Below are positions 45,054 to 55,403 of a stretch of 64,000 bases of DNA, piece by piece; the stretch's first letter is position 1, and each line of letters opens with the position of its first letter. The notes under the pieces were generated by a model that had not been told where the DNA came from, searched no databases, and saw only the letters and a program-made list of their open reading frames with translations. A program made the position numbers and the translations under genes. Source of the stretch: Gigaspora rosea (taxonomy: Eukaryota; Glomeromycota; Glomeromycetes; Diversisporales; Gigasporaceae). The stretch spans positions 165,073-229,072 of the forward strand of contig QKWP01000498.1 in NCBI GenBank assembly GCA_003550325.1, in the 5' to 3' direction.

Positions 45054-45452
45054 AACCTACGTAGCTCACCCACAAAAAATTTTCCGGTCATGTGACTTTT
45101 TGTGGCGCAAACTAGGCGCAAACCAATTGAATTTTAGGATCAGGTGTAACGTAAAAATTGCGCTTTTTTATGATTTTTCATAAAAAATCACCAATAACTC
45201 CGAAGTTTGTCCATGAAATCGTCTACTGCGCATTAACAAAAAAAATTCCTTGCAAATTTTGGTATGAGTAGCACTCTAACCAAGCGTCTAATCCAAACCC
45301 TATCCACTCGATTTATTACTTTAATTCGTTCGCTTTATTCGATTGTTTTGATTGTTTTGATTTTCACGTTACACCTGATCTCAAATTTGATTGGTTTGTG
45401 CCACAAAAAGTCACATGACCGGAAAATTTTTTGTGGGTGAGCTACTATCGTC
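45054..45452. mobile_element. Mutator-type MITE (399 bp)
   Basis: Inverted ends of about 46 bp begin 'gtagctcacccacaaaaaat' just inside the borders and match perfectly through 'tccggtcatgtgac'. Flanks are CTTTCAAGC (45045-45053) and CTTTAAAGC (45453-45461), a 9-bp duplication with one change. Units 1 and 3 are uninterrupted at this point ('gctttcaagccccagat'). Confidence 0.88.
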
Positions 45453-47413
45453 CTTTAAAGCCCAGATTTTTGTGACACTATTGAGTAGCACAAATTTATT
45501 ATGATTAATGTCATGTGAACTTCGCTTTCAAGCTCAAAAATTACTAATTGTAATTGTAATTTTACGTTATAATACTTGTAATTTCATGCTTTGTAACTTA
45601 TTTTATTATATAAAATCTTGAAATTTTATCGTGAATTGAGAAGTTAACGGCTAAAATTCATACTCTGTTGTTGAATTATACAAAAAAATTTTACCTCCAC
45701 GTGATGATCTTCGGTTTGCCAGGTACGGAGTGATATTGAAATTTCATGTACCAGAAACGGGGAGTGATATCAATAATTTCACGAAGTGTATAGTTGAACT
45801 GCAAATTAAGTACAGTAATGCGTTTTTATTGGGATACATTTGTGGCAAAGCAGGAGTTGAATGCTGCTGTTTCAATTAAATACGTAAAAAGCAAGACTAT
45901 ACGCTATACAAATTTAAGGTCACGTGAGCAGTAGCGTCAGGTCACGTGAGTGGCGTCAAGCATCAATATAAAAAGAAATAGTAAAAAATGATTTTTAGGC
46001 ATAAATATCAGTGGCCCGATGCAAATTGGCATATCAATTCGCAGGATCTTAAGTATTTTTCTTCTCTGTTTTTGTAGGATTATTTATTTGGTTGATAAAA
46101 TGATAATCAAAGATGATAATGAAAAAGTTTGTTATATACATATTGATTATTGGATTACATTTCTTAGATATAATGTTAGCACACACAACCTGATTGATGT
46201 ATAAATGTTTCTCCAAACAATTTTAGCATCGCCTGTAAAAAAATTTAGTTGATATCACTTTTAAATATAATACTGTAAACAGGGTGATTTAGAATTAATT
46301 TATAAAGTAAGCGGGAGTTTAAAACTCCTATTTCTGTTTTGAAATCCGGGATCAAAAATGCACTAAGATTATGTTTTTGACGATACATAAATTATTATAA
46401 TAAAAAAAATTATAATTATAGATCGCTTATTTCGTAAAAAAAAACTTTATTCGACATCTGACATCTAATCATTAATTCTGAAATACACATTTTTTCATTG
46501 AATTTATTCTTGATAACGTTGGCATAGTTGTAAATGTAAAAGATAATAATTAATTATTAATTAACATCGATATACTTATAATCTGTTCAGTTATTATTTA
46601 ATATTCTATTTATTTATGCTGCGAATTAATGATATTTATCAAAATATTATAATTTATTAATCGAAAATGCTTAAGATAAACTATTCATTTGTCGTTTCAG
46701 AATTTGCATTAAATTAGTCTATAATAATAATGATTTTTACTATTTGTGTGTATTAAAGTTAATATCAATTTTATGTACCGTAACGCACTTAAAAGTGACT
46801 TTAATTTCGTTGAAAAAATTCAAATTTGTTATTTTTCATCATTTGCCAATATTGTGCACTTACATAAAGGTCGAGTGTAAAATGTTCACCTTGGTTTATT
46901 TGATTAATAAAAAGTAATCGTCTAGACGCAAATTCTTATATGTTATTTTACAAAGTTAATCACGTGTTTTTTTTTTTCTAGATTTTCCGTTCCTGATTTT
47001 GCGCGACGTCTTCACTAAGATATCTGGTTCCTAATGACGCATGCAGATTTCAAATTGATAGTAATTAATAAACGACGCACAACAAATTGACACCAGTACA
47101 CAAAAGTTCTGGATGATGTAATCTGCTTTTTGTATTTTTTTAATCTGTGGTTCAGATATAACGAAAAATGAAATTTGGTTAAGTAACGTAAATTTCGGCT
47201 AATAAAAATTCGAGCTAGAAATTTTTAAATAAATGTAAATCAATGGGTTTTGTGTTCGGCTATGTAAAATTCACCAATAGAAATATTTGATTGTTATGGA
47301 TAAATGGACAAATATAAGTATTCTAGTGCTTCAATCAAAAATCAGGAAATAATTGATAATATAAAAATAAGCATTTAAACAAACCAAATAATTAAAATTT
47401 TAAACTTGATTAA
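45453..47413. other. Conserved intergenic block between Sel1 and BTB genes, unit 2
   Basis: Matches 18.24-21.25 kb without the GGCC element, and 55.57-57.19 kb. No protein gene is found. The short plus frame 46019-46204 is not shared by the other units. Confidence 0.55.
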
Positions 47414-47594
47414 ATGGCATTAAACTTCTTTGAAAAACTTTCAAATAATAATCTTGAACTTCTTGACGGCAAGAAAGATTTTAACGTAGTCATTCATGTT
47501 GGTGAATCTCCAAATACAAAGATATTCAGAGAAAATTCGGCAATTTTAAGATATAGACCTTTATATTTTCATAATGAATAAAATTATATCAGTA
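47414..47594 (+). pseudogene. BTB-BACK-TLDc gene, copy C (BTB start only)
   Basis: ATG 47414 opens an undamaged start of the BTB domain: MALNFFEKLSNNNLELLDGK, then DFNVVIHVGESPNTKIFREN and SAILRYRPLYFHNE. A TAA replaces the next Leu codon. A few codons later homology ends at TAA/GGCC, where a Harbinger-like element begins. The rest of the gene (end of BTB, BACK, TLDc) is absent: sequence after the element belongs to the start of unit 3. This is the best-preserved BTB start in the window, although the gene is only a stub. Confidence 0.88.
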
Positions 47595-47595
47595 A

Positions 47596-50090
47596 GGCCG
47601 TTTGAAGTTAATTTTTCGGTTAACATCATCCCCCCCCTCTCCCCCAACGGCCCCCGGCCCTCCCGGTAAAATGAACATATGAAAAAAAAAAATAAAAAAA
47701 AATTAAAATATTATCATTATTTAGAAATCAAATTCAATATATAAATTCGATTTATTACTTCGTGCATGAGATATATATTAAGTATTTATAAAGTGGCGGG
47801 CGTACGTACATAGCTCTATATATGGAGAGTCTAAAGCGGAGCAGAATCACGTGACACCTGGCCAATAAAATTAGGAATTTGATGATCTTCGGTGAAGCAA
47901 ACAAGAATGAGGAACGAAAAACCTTGAAAAATACAAAAACGACAGTCTAAACCTACCTTAGTGTGTTAATTAAAAATGTAGGAAGGCAACTTTGCTTATA
48001 TATTACTACCTAAACCTATCTAAGGCCGTTTGAAGCCAATTTTTCGGTTAACGTATAAAAAAAGTAAAAATTAAAAAAAAAATAAAAATACCGCATAATC
48101 ACGAAATAGCGCGATGGGGTGTGGTTTCGCAGTTCGGTCTAAATTAAGATTAATTCAGGCCGAAATTCGAAATAACTCTCTGTACGTTATTTCGCGATTA
48201 TACGGAAATAAAAATAAAATAATAATTTAAAATAAAAAAATAATTTAAAATAAAAAAAAAAATTTAAAATAAAGTAAAATACAATAAAATAAAAACGCAA
48301 TAAAAAAATAAAACAATTTAAAAAAAAACATAAAATAAATAAATAATAAATAAATAAGAACAAATTTTAGCTCCTACTTGGCTGTCCTCTCATATATGTT
48401 TATTTAAGTTTGCGATGAAACGATTCAAGAAAAACTGCTGAAAATAGAGCTTCCGAAGTGTTTTTTATTCGGTTTTGAAGAGCTAGAGAACTAATGAAAT
48501 GTTTGAATAAACATTTAACTTTTCGGAAATAACAATTACAAACCAATTATTCGAATTGATACTTTTTTACATTAATTTTTAAGTCATCCGAGTAGTGATT
48601 TATTTAATTCAATGAGGGACAAAATTTGCTCGACCAATAGGAACTTGGGAACCCAAAATTCCGATCTGTGATCCATATGGGCGAATGATGCTCATTACTT
48701 GTGATATCTAAATGTGATAAGTATAGTATTCCAAATTTGGATAAACATTCACACGATTTGTCACGCAGATCACTGGGGTAAAACCATATGATAGGCCTAT
48801 TTTTAGTAAATCTGTAAATTGCAACGGTAGGCTTTTTTTAATCGCCATTTTCAGGGGTTTCTTAATGGAAACCGAACAATTAACGAGGATATTAAATTAT
48901 AATAATTACTATAACTGATAACACAATAATGTAATCTTATAAATTGAAAATTTTCTTTTTATTAAGTGTATCAATCGCTTTGCCAATTAGTAATTCTATG
49001 CGTTGCTTTTCAATACTAGACCGTAGGTATGATTTGATTGGACTGATGCTGGACTGGACTATATAAAATATATAAAAAACCCCAAAGTTCTATATTAACT
49101 GAAATATCGCAATAATTACAAAAAAGTAACCCATTATCAGCATGAAATATACCTTCATATTCTTTACAAAGTGTATTCGTTACTGCTATTTTACCTTCTT
49201 ATCAAAGAATACAGTGTTACTTTGAAGATTCAAAGAACCAAGGTAGCATGGTGTTCTTAAGGTGCCCGTTCCTAGAAAAATAGTCTCTATGGATAAATGC
49301 TGATAAACAAAAAAAAAAAGCAAATTATATAAAAAACGTCGAATTAATATACCTATTCATGAAACAGTTTTTCCGATTTTCATTACTTTCATATTGTTGA
49401 GCTAAATTGGGCCATTTTAACTAAATAGTAGAAAGTAAGTTAACAAAACTAAACATATTGAAGGTATGTTAAAAGAACTTTCTAGTATACTAGCATACCT
49501 ATTTTGGGACGATCTCTCGACGATGTTTTGCTCCAAACTTGGACGAAAGAATATAGCTTGTTAAAAAAGAACGTTTAAATTAGCCAATTAGATTTTTTTT
49601 TCTGATTATCTATTCCCACGTTACTATGTTTGGTAACACAAATTTTAAATTGTCACATACCGGTAATAACAAATTAATATGATTGGTAAGATTTGATGTA
49701 CAAAATTCGGGAAATCATTCGAAAATATCACCCAAATGAGTCAAATTAGCCCATATGCGCAAAAATGATGAAGATCCGATCACTAGATCACGAGAATTTT
49801 GGCTGCAAAAATTGTATTGTACGTATGTACGAAGTTCTTTTTCTCTGATGAATACATTATATTGAAGTTAATTTTTCGGTTAACATCACCCCCAGCTGAA
49901 GACTCCCCGAAAACGAACAGCCAATCAAAACGCTGGATGACGCTCGCCAGTCACCTGATTTATATCAACCAATGAAATTGGCCCATCTTTGTTCATTTTT
50001 ATATGTTCGTTTCATATGTTCGTTTCATTTTACCCCCTCCCGAGAGTCCTGGAAAAGTGATGTTAACCGAAGAATCAATTTCAAACGGCC
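47596..50090. mobile_element. 'GGCCGTT' Harbinger-like element, copy 2 (2.5 kb)
   Basis: Starts 'ggccgtttgaagttaattt' and ends 'aatttcaaacggcc', with TAA on both sides (47593-47595, 50091-50093). It is the inverted, longer relative of 19103-20405. Internal ends at 48024 and near 49863 reveal nested copies. The interior is A-rich and shows no transposase, so it is non-autonomous. Confidence 0.82.
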
Positions 50091-50737
50091 TAAGATATAA
50101 AGACGTGACATAATAATAATAGTATTACCCGGAATTAAAAATATACATGTACAGTAGAAGACTACCGAATAAGGCATTTTCTACCATTTTGAAAGTAAAC
50201 ATATTAATTTGTTACACTAACCGTGTTGCAAGGTGTTTATGAATAATACTATTACAATAAAAAGTCGTGTGATAATTTCTTAGTATACGTAGTTTATCTA
50301 CCAACTACAATCTTGTGAAACTAGTTTACCCACGATTTTACCATGGGACTATTTTACATCAGAGTGATGCCAAAACTGTATGTTTTATATGTTAGTAAAT
50401 TTTGCAATCTAATGCATCTCTAAGTCAAGGTTTGATTTAACTATAATTATAGCAAAAAATATAATAATTTATTACAATTATGATAAGTTACATCATTATA
50501 GCTGTACCGCTAGGTTTAGTACAACTCAATTTCAAAGCTCACTTTTAAATCTAATATTTCCCCGATCATGGTTTCGTGCAACTGCGTTGCACAGCAACTT
50601 ATAAATAAACTAAGGAGACATTATATATTAATCTTTAATGGTCAAACTGTATAGTTTACTATCTATAAAAAAGTTGATTAACCTTTACTATAGCATAGAT
50701 AATAAATTAATTAAACAATTAAATTTATATTACGTAC
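50091..50737. other. Start of unit 3, non-coding
   Basis: Matches about 14295-14942 and 40680-41294. The earlier part of the unit is missing on the left. No gene is seen. Confidence 0.55.
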
Positions 50738-51956
50738 CTTTACAAAGTGAATTAGTATAATAAATAAATCTACTTGTATACATTGTTTTAGGATATACTG
50801 GAAAATTCATATTTTCAATTTCTTTTAATATTTCTTCTGATTCTGATAAATCTAATAAAATCTTCTCATTAATTTGCCATTCTGTAAATATTTCATGAAT
50901 TTTTGCTGCCGAGGGACGATTTTCTGGATCTTCATCCCAACATTTTTTCATGAATTCTATATAACGTTGTGGTGTATTCTTGATAATAATTGGCCGTAAG
51001 TTATTATTACATATTTCCAATTGAAGTTGATGTCCAAATTTTTGATTATAAAATACAGATTTTCCATATAAAATTTCCCACATAATGATTCCAAATGAAT
51101 AAATATCAGATGCTGTAGTATATGGTTTTCCGTTTAATATTTCTGGAGCGATATAAGGCAAAATTCCATAAACACCACTAGATTCGGTTTTTAACGCTAT
51201 ATTGGATGATATTGAAAGTCCTAAGTCTGCAATATATGCGCTATGTAAATTATGCTGCAAAACATTACCACTATGTAAATCTCGATGAATAATATTTTTT
51301 GAATGAATTGTCTGAAGGTCTGAAATTATGCAATGTAGAAGTGTTAATTTATCTTCCCATTTCATTCGTGCAACATGGTGAAGATTTTCTCGCAAAGAGC
51401 CTTTTGGAGCATATTCCATAACAAGAATATAATCTTCAGAGATTTCATGTTTAGATATGCCATAACACTTTAAAAATGATGGATTTTCATAACCAATATC
51501 GCAATATGCTTTTAGCTTTAATATTAAAAAATAAATATGAGATGTAACCAATTAGAACACTAAATATCATATTGTTAAAACCGTTGAAATAATTTACCTC
51601 CTTTATAAATTCCTTATGACATTCTTTTGATCCATGTAACAGTTTAAGCGCAATATCAAACATAGCACCTCGATTTGTGTTATTCCACTCAGCATAGTAT
51701 ACAGTTGCAAATCCACCCTCTCCTATTTTTCTAATTTTTTCAAATCTNAATATCAAACATAGCACCTCGATTTGTGTTATTCCACTCAGCATAGTATACA
51801 GTTGCAAATCCACCCTCTCCTATTTTTCTAATTTTTTCAAATCTATTATAGGGAATCCATGATAGTTTATATTTATTATCATAAATTATTTCTTTTAGAT
51901 CATCTTCAATATCAAAAAATTCTTGTATAGTTCCGATTTTAACTAAAAATTCATTT
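50738..51956 (-). CDS. TKL-type protein kinase, unit 3 (exon 1 disrupted at a single N)
   Basis: Exon 2 (51515-50738) looks identical to unit 2, including HRDLHSGNVL, IADLGLS and the closing donor. Exon 1 ends at 51598. Within exon 1, 96 bp (51652-51747) are repeated at 51749-51844 around one N at 51748, duplicating the stretch from the glycine loop to the FDIAL strand. As written, the exon is out of frame. If the duplication is an assembly overlap, the gene becomes the same as unit 2 and probably functional. The upstream start is unresolved, as in the other copies. It neighbours the longest Sel1 gene on the same strand. Confidence 0.82.
51652..51844. repeat. 96-bp exact duplication around a single N (51748)
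   Basis: 51652-51747 equals 51749-51844. Unit 2 has one copy. This is most easily an assembly join. Confidence 0.88.
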
Positions 51957-52094
51957 CTTAGGTCACAAATAATTAATAAATTATATAATAAATTAAATAG
52001 AATTACCTGATAATTGTTCCTTTTCCCTAATTTTTTAGAAATTTTTGTAAGTACTAAATAAAAACAATTGTATTGTATAATAAAAATAGATTAT

Positions 52095-55000
52095 TTACTT
52101 TTGAAACCAATAATTAGCTTTTTGCAAATCTCTTGTTACCCCAATTCCATTTCGATAACAATTCCCAACATTATTCATTGCAGCTAAAATGTTCATATCA
52201 GCAGATTTTTTATAATAAATAAATGCCTTATGTTCATTCTTTTCTACACCAATTCCATTTTGATACCAATAACCAACACTACATGATCCACCAGCGTCAC
52301 CCATTTCTGCAGATTTTTGATAATAAATAAATGCCTTATGTTCATCCTTTTCAACTCCAATTCCATTTAGATAACAATAACCAACACTAAAGATTCCATC
52401 AGTATTACCCACATCAGCAGATTTTTGATAATAAATAAATGCCATATGTTCATCCTTTACAACTCCAATTCCATTTCGATAACAAGAACCAACATTAAAG
52501 ATTCCATCAGTATTACCCATATCAGCAGATCTTTGATAATAAATGAATGCATTATATTCATCCTTTTCAACTCCAATTCCATTTTGATAACAACTACCAA
52601 CATTATTTGTACCAAGAGCATCACCCAAATCAGCAGATTTTTGATAATAGGTGAATGCTTTATGTTCATCCTTTTCAACACCAATTCCTTTTTCATAACA
52701 ATAACCAACATTTCTAGTTCCAACAGCACAATCCATGTCAGCAGATTTTTGATAATAAATAAATGCTTTATGTTCAACCTTTTTAACTCCAATTCCTTTT
52801 TCATAACAATATCCAACATTATTTGCACCAAGAGCATCGCCCATATCAACGGATTTTTGATAATAGGTGAATGCTTTATATTCATCCTTTTCAACTCCAA
52901 TTCCTTTTTCATGACAATAACCAACATTGTATATTCCGGTTGCATTTCCCATATCAGCGGATTTTTGGTAATAGGTGTATGCTTTATGTTCATTCTTTTC
53001 CACACCAATTCCGTTTCGATAACAATATCCAACATTGCATGTTCCATTAGAATTGCCTATGTCAGCAGATTTTTGATAATAAATGAATGCTTGATGTTCA
53101 TTCTTTTCAACTCCAATTCCATTTTGATAACATTCACCAACCATGCGTGCTCCTTCTGCATCGCCCATATCAGCAGATTTTTTATAATAAGCGAATGCCT
53201 TATGTTCATCCTTTTTAACTTCAATTCCTTTTTCATAACAATAACCAAAACCGATTATTCCAGTTGCATCACCCTTATCAGCAGATTTTTGAAAATAAAT
53301 GAACGCTTTATGTTCATCCTTTTCAATTCCAATTCCATAAAGATAACAATGACCAACATTGTATATTCCGGTTGCATTTCCCATATCAGCAGATTTTTGA
53401 TAATAAATGAATGCTTTATTTTCATTCTTTTCAACTCCAATTCCATTTTGATAACATTCACCAACCCTGCGTGCTCCTTCTGCATCGCCCATATCATCAG
53501 ATTTTTTATAATAAGCGAATGCCTTATGTTCATCCTTTTTAACTTCAATTCCTTTTGCATAAAAATAAGCAACATTGATTATTCCACCAGCATCATCCAT
53601 ATCAGCAGATTTTTGAAAATAAATGAACGCTTTATGTTCATCCTTTTCAGTTCCAATCCCATAAAGATAACAATAACCAACATTATATATTCCATCAGTA
53701 TTACCAATATCAGCAGATTTTTGATAATAAATGAATGCTTTATGTTCATTCTTTTCAACACCAATTCCACTTTTATAACAATTACCAACATTATTTGCAC
53801 CACGAGCATCACCCAAATCAGCAGCTTTTTGATAATAGATGAATGCCTTCTTTTCATCCCTTTTAATTCCAATTTCGTTTTCATAACAACGACCAACATT
53901 ATATATTCCATTAACATCACCCATATCAGAAGAGTTTTGATAGTAAATGAATGCCTTATTTTCATCCTTTTTAATTCCAATCCCGTTTTCATAACAATAT
54001 CCAACACCGGTTATTCCACCGGTATTACCCATATCGGCAGATTTTTGGTAATAAATTAATGCCTTATGTTCATCCTTTTCAACTGCAATTCCTCCACTAT
54101 AACAATAACCAACACTGCACATTCCGTTAGCATTTCCCATATCAGCAGATTTTTGATAATAAATGAACGCCTTAGCTTCATCCTTTTCAACCCCAATTCC
54201 ATCTTCATAACAGATGCCAAGTGAAATCATTCCATTAGTATCACCCATATCAGCAGATTTTTGAAAATAAATGAACGCTTTATGTTCATCCTTTTCAACT
54301 CCAATTCCATAAAGATAACAATGACCAACATTGTATATTCCGGTTGCATTTCCCATATCAGCAGATTTTTGATAATAAATGAATGCTTTATTTTCATTCT
54401 TTTCAACTCCAATTCCATTTTGATAACATTCACCAACCCTGCGTGCTCCTTCTGCATCGCCCATATCATCAGATTTTTTATAATAAGCGAATGCCTTATG
54501 TTCATCCTTTTTAACTTCAATTCCTTTTGCATAAAAATAAGCAACATTGATTATTCCACCAGCATCATCCATATCAGCAGATTTTTGAAAATAAATGAAC
54601 GCTTTATGTTCATCCTTTTCAGTTCCAATCCCATAAAGATAACAATAACCAACATTATATATTCCATCAGTATTACCAATATCAGCAGATTTTTGATAAT
54701 AAATGAATGCTTTATGTTCATTCTTTTCAACACCAATTCCACTTTTATAACAATTACCAACATTATTTGCACCACGAGCATCACCCAAATCAGCAGCTTT
54801 TTGATAATAGATGAATGCCTTCTTTTCATCCCTTTTAATTCCAATTTCGTTTTCATAACAACGACCAACATTATATATTCCATTAACATCACCCATATCA
54901 GAAGAGTTTTGATAGTAAATGAATGCCTTATTTTCATCCTTTTTAATTCCAATCCCGTTTTCATAACAATATCCAACACCGGTTATTCCACCGGTATTAC

Positions 55001-55379
55001 CCATATCGGCAGATTTTTGGTAATAAATTAATGCCTTATGTTCATCCTTTTCAACTGCAATTCCTCCACTATAACAATAACCAACACTGCACATTCCGTT
55101 AGCATTTCCCATATCAGCAGATTTTTGATAATAAATGAACGCCTTAGCTTCATCCTTTTCAACCCCAATTCCATCTTCATAACAGATGCCAAGTGAAATC
55201 ATTCCATTAGTATCACCCATATCAGCAGATTTTTGAAAATAAATGAACGCTTTATGTTCATCCTTTTCAACTCCAATTCCATATAAATAATTGTTTCCAA
55301 GGTTATAAAGGTCTGAAATAGTAGATTTTTTATGATGAAATAGACGATTATAAATCTTTTTAATTTTATATTTAAACAT
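52095..55379 (-). CDS. Sel1-repeat protein, unit 3 (1094 aa from MFKYK)
   Basis: Open from ATG 55379 to TAA 52095; an in-frame ATG at 55403 would add eight residues (MLLFSVFP), but unit 2 has a stop there. About 29 Sel1 repeats of 36 residues follow a basic N-terminus (KYKIKKIYNRLFHHKKS). Compared with unit 2 there are exactly nine more repeats: a 972-bp block is present twice in tandem, with the junction in an IGVEKDEHKAFIYFQKSADM repeat near 54.3 kb. The rest appears identical to unit 2, whereas the first ~20 residues and the leader differ. The predicted protein is a very long scaffold superhelix, probably cytosolic, and a likely partner of the kinase just downstream. The antisense frames (52425-54059, 54261-55031 plus) are shadows. 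Confidence 0.9.
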   Translation of the reverse strand: MFKYKIKKIYNRLFHHKKSTISDLYNLGNNYLYGIGVEKDEHKAFIYFQKSADMGDTNGMISLGICYEDGIGVEKDEAKAFIYYQKSADMGNANGMCSVGYCYSGGIAVEKDEHKALIYYQKSADMGNTGGITGVGYCYENGIGIKKDENKAFIYYQNSSDMGDVNGIYNVGRCYENEIGIKRDEKKAFIYYQKAADLGDARGANNVGNCYKSGIGVEKNEHKAFIYYQKSADIGNTDGIYNVGYCYLYGIGTEKDEHKAFIYFQKSADMDDAGGIINVAYFYAKGIEVKKDEHKAFAYYKKSDDMGDAEGARRVGECYQNGIGVEKNENKAFIYYQKSADMGNATGIYNVGHCYLYGIGVEKDEHKAFIYFQKSADMGDTNGMISLGICYEDGIGVEKDEAKAFIYYQKSADMGNANGMCSVGYCYSGGIAVEKDEHKALIYYQKSADMGNTGGITGVGYCYENGIGIKKDENKAFIYYQNSSDMGDVNGIYNVGRCYENEIGIKRDEKKAFIYYQKAADLGDARGANNVGNCYKSGIGVEKNEHKAFIYYQKSADIGNTDGIYNVGYCYLYGIGTEKDEHKAFIYFQKSADMDDAGGIINVAYFYAKGIEVKKDEHKAFAYYKKSDDMGDAEGARRVGECYQNGIGVEKNENKAFIYYQKSADMGNATGIYNVGHCYLYGIGIEKDEHKAFIYFQKSADKGDATGIIGFGYCYEKGIEVKKDEHKAFAYYKKSADMGDAEGARMVGECYQNGIGVEKNEHQAFIYYQKSADIGNSNGTCNVGYCYRNGIGVEKNEHKAYTYYQKSADMGNATGIYNVGYCHEKGIGVEKDEYKAFTYYQKSVDMGDALGANNVGYCYEKGIGVKKVEHKAFIYYQKSADMDCAVGTRNVGYCYEKGIGVEKDEHKAFTYYQKSADLGDALGTNNVGSCYQNGIGVEKDEYNAFIYYQRSADMGNTDGIFNVGSCYRNGIGVVKDEHMAFIYYQKSADVGNTDGIFSVGYCYLNGIGVEKDEHKAFIYYQKSAEMGDAGGSCSVGYWYQNGIGVEKNEHKAFIYYKKSADMNILAAMNNVGNCYRNGIGVTRDLQKANYWFQK
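53318..55280. repeat. 972-bp exact tandem duplication within the Sel1 array
   Basis: Sequence before and after about 54300 matches at a constant offset of 972 bases (nine 108-bp repeats), with no difference seen in the lines compared. Unequal crossing-over between repeats, or a misassembly, would give this. Confidence 0.85.
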
Positions 55380-55403
55380 TGGAAAAACCGAAAATAAGAG
55401 CAT

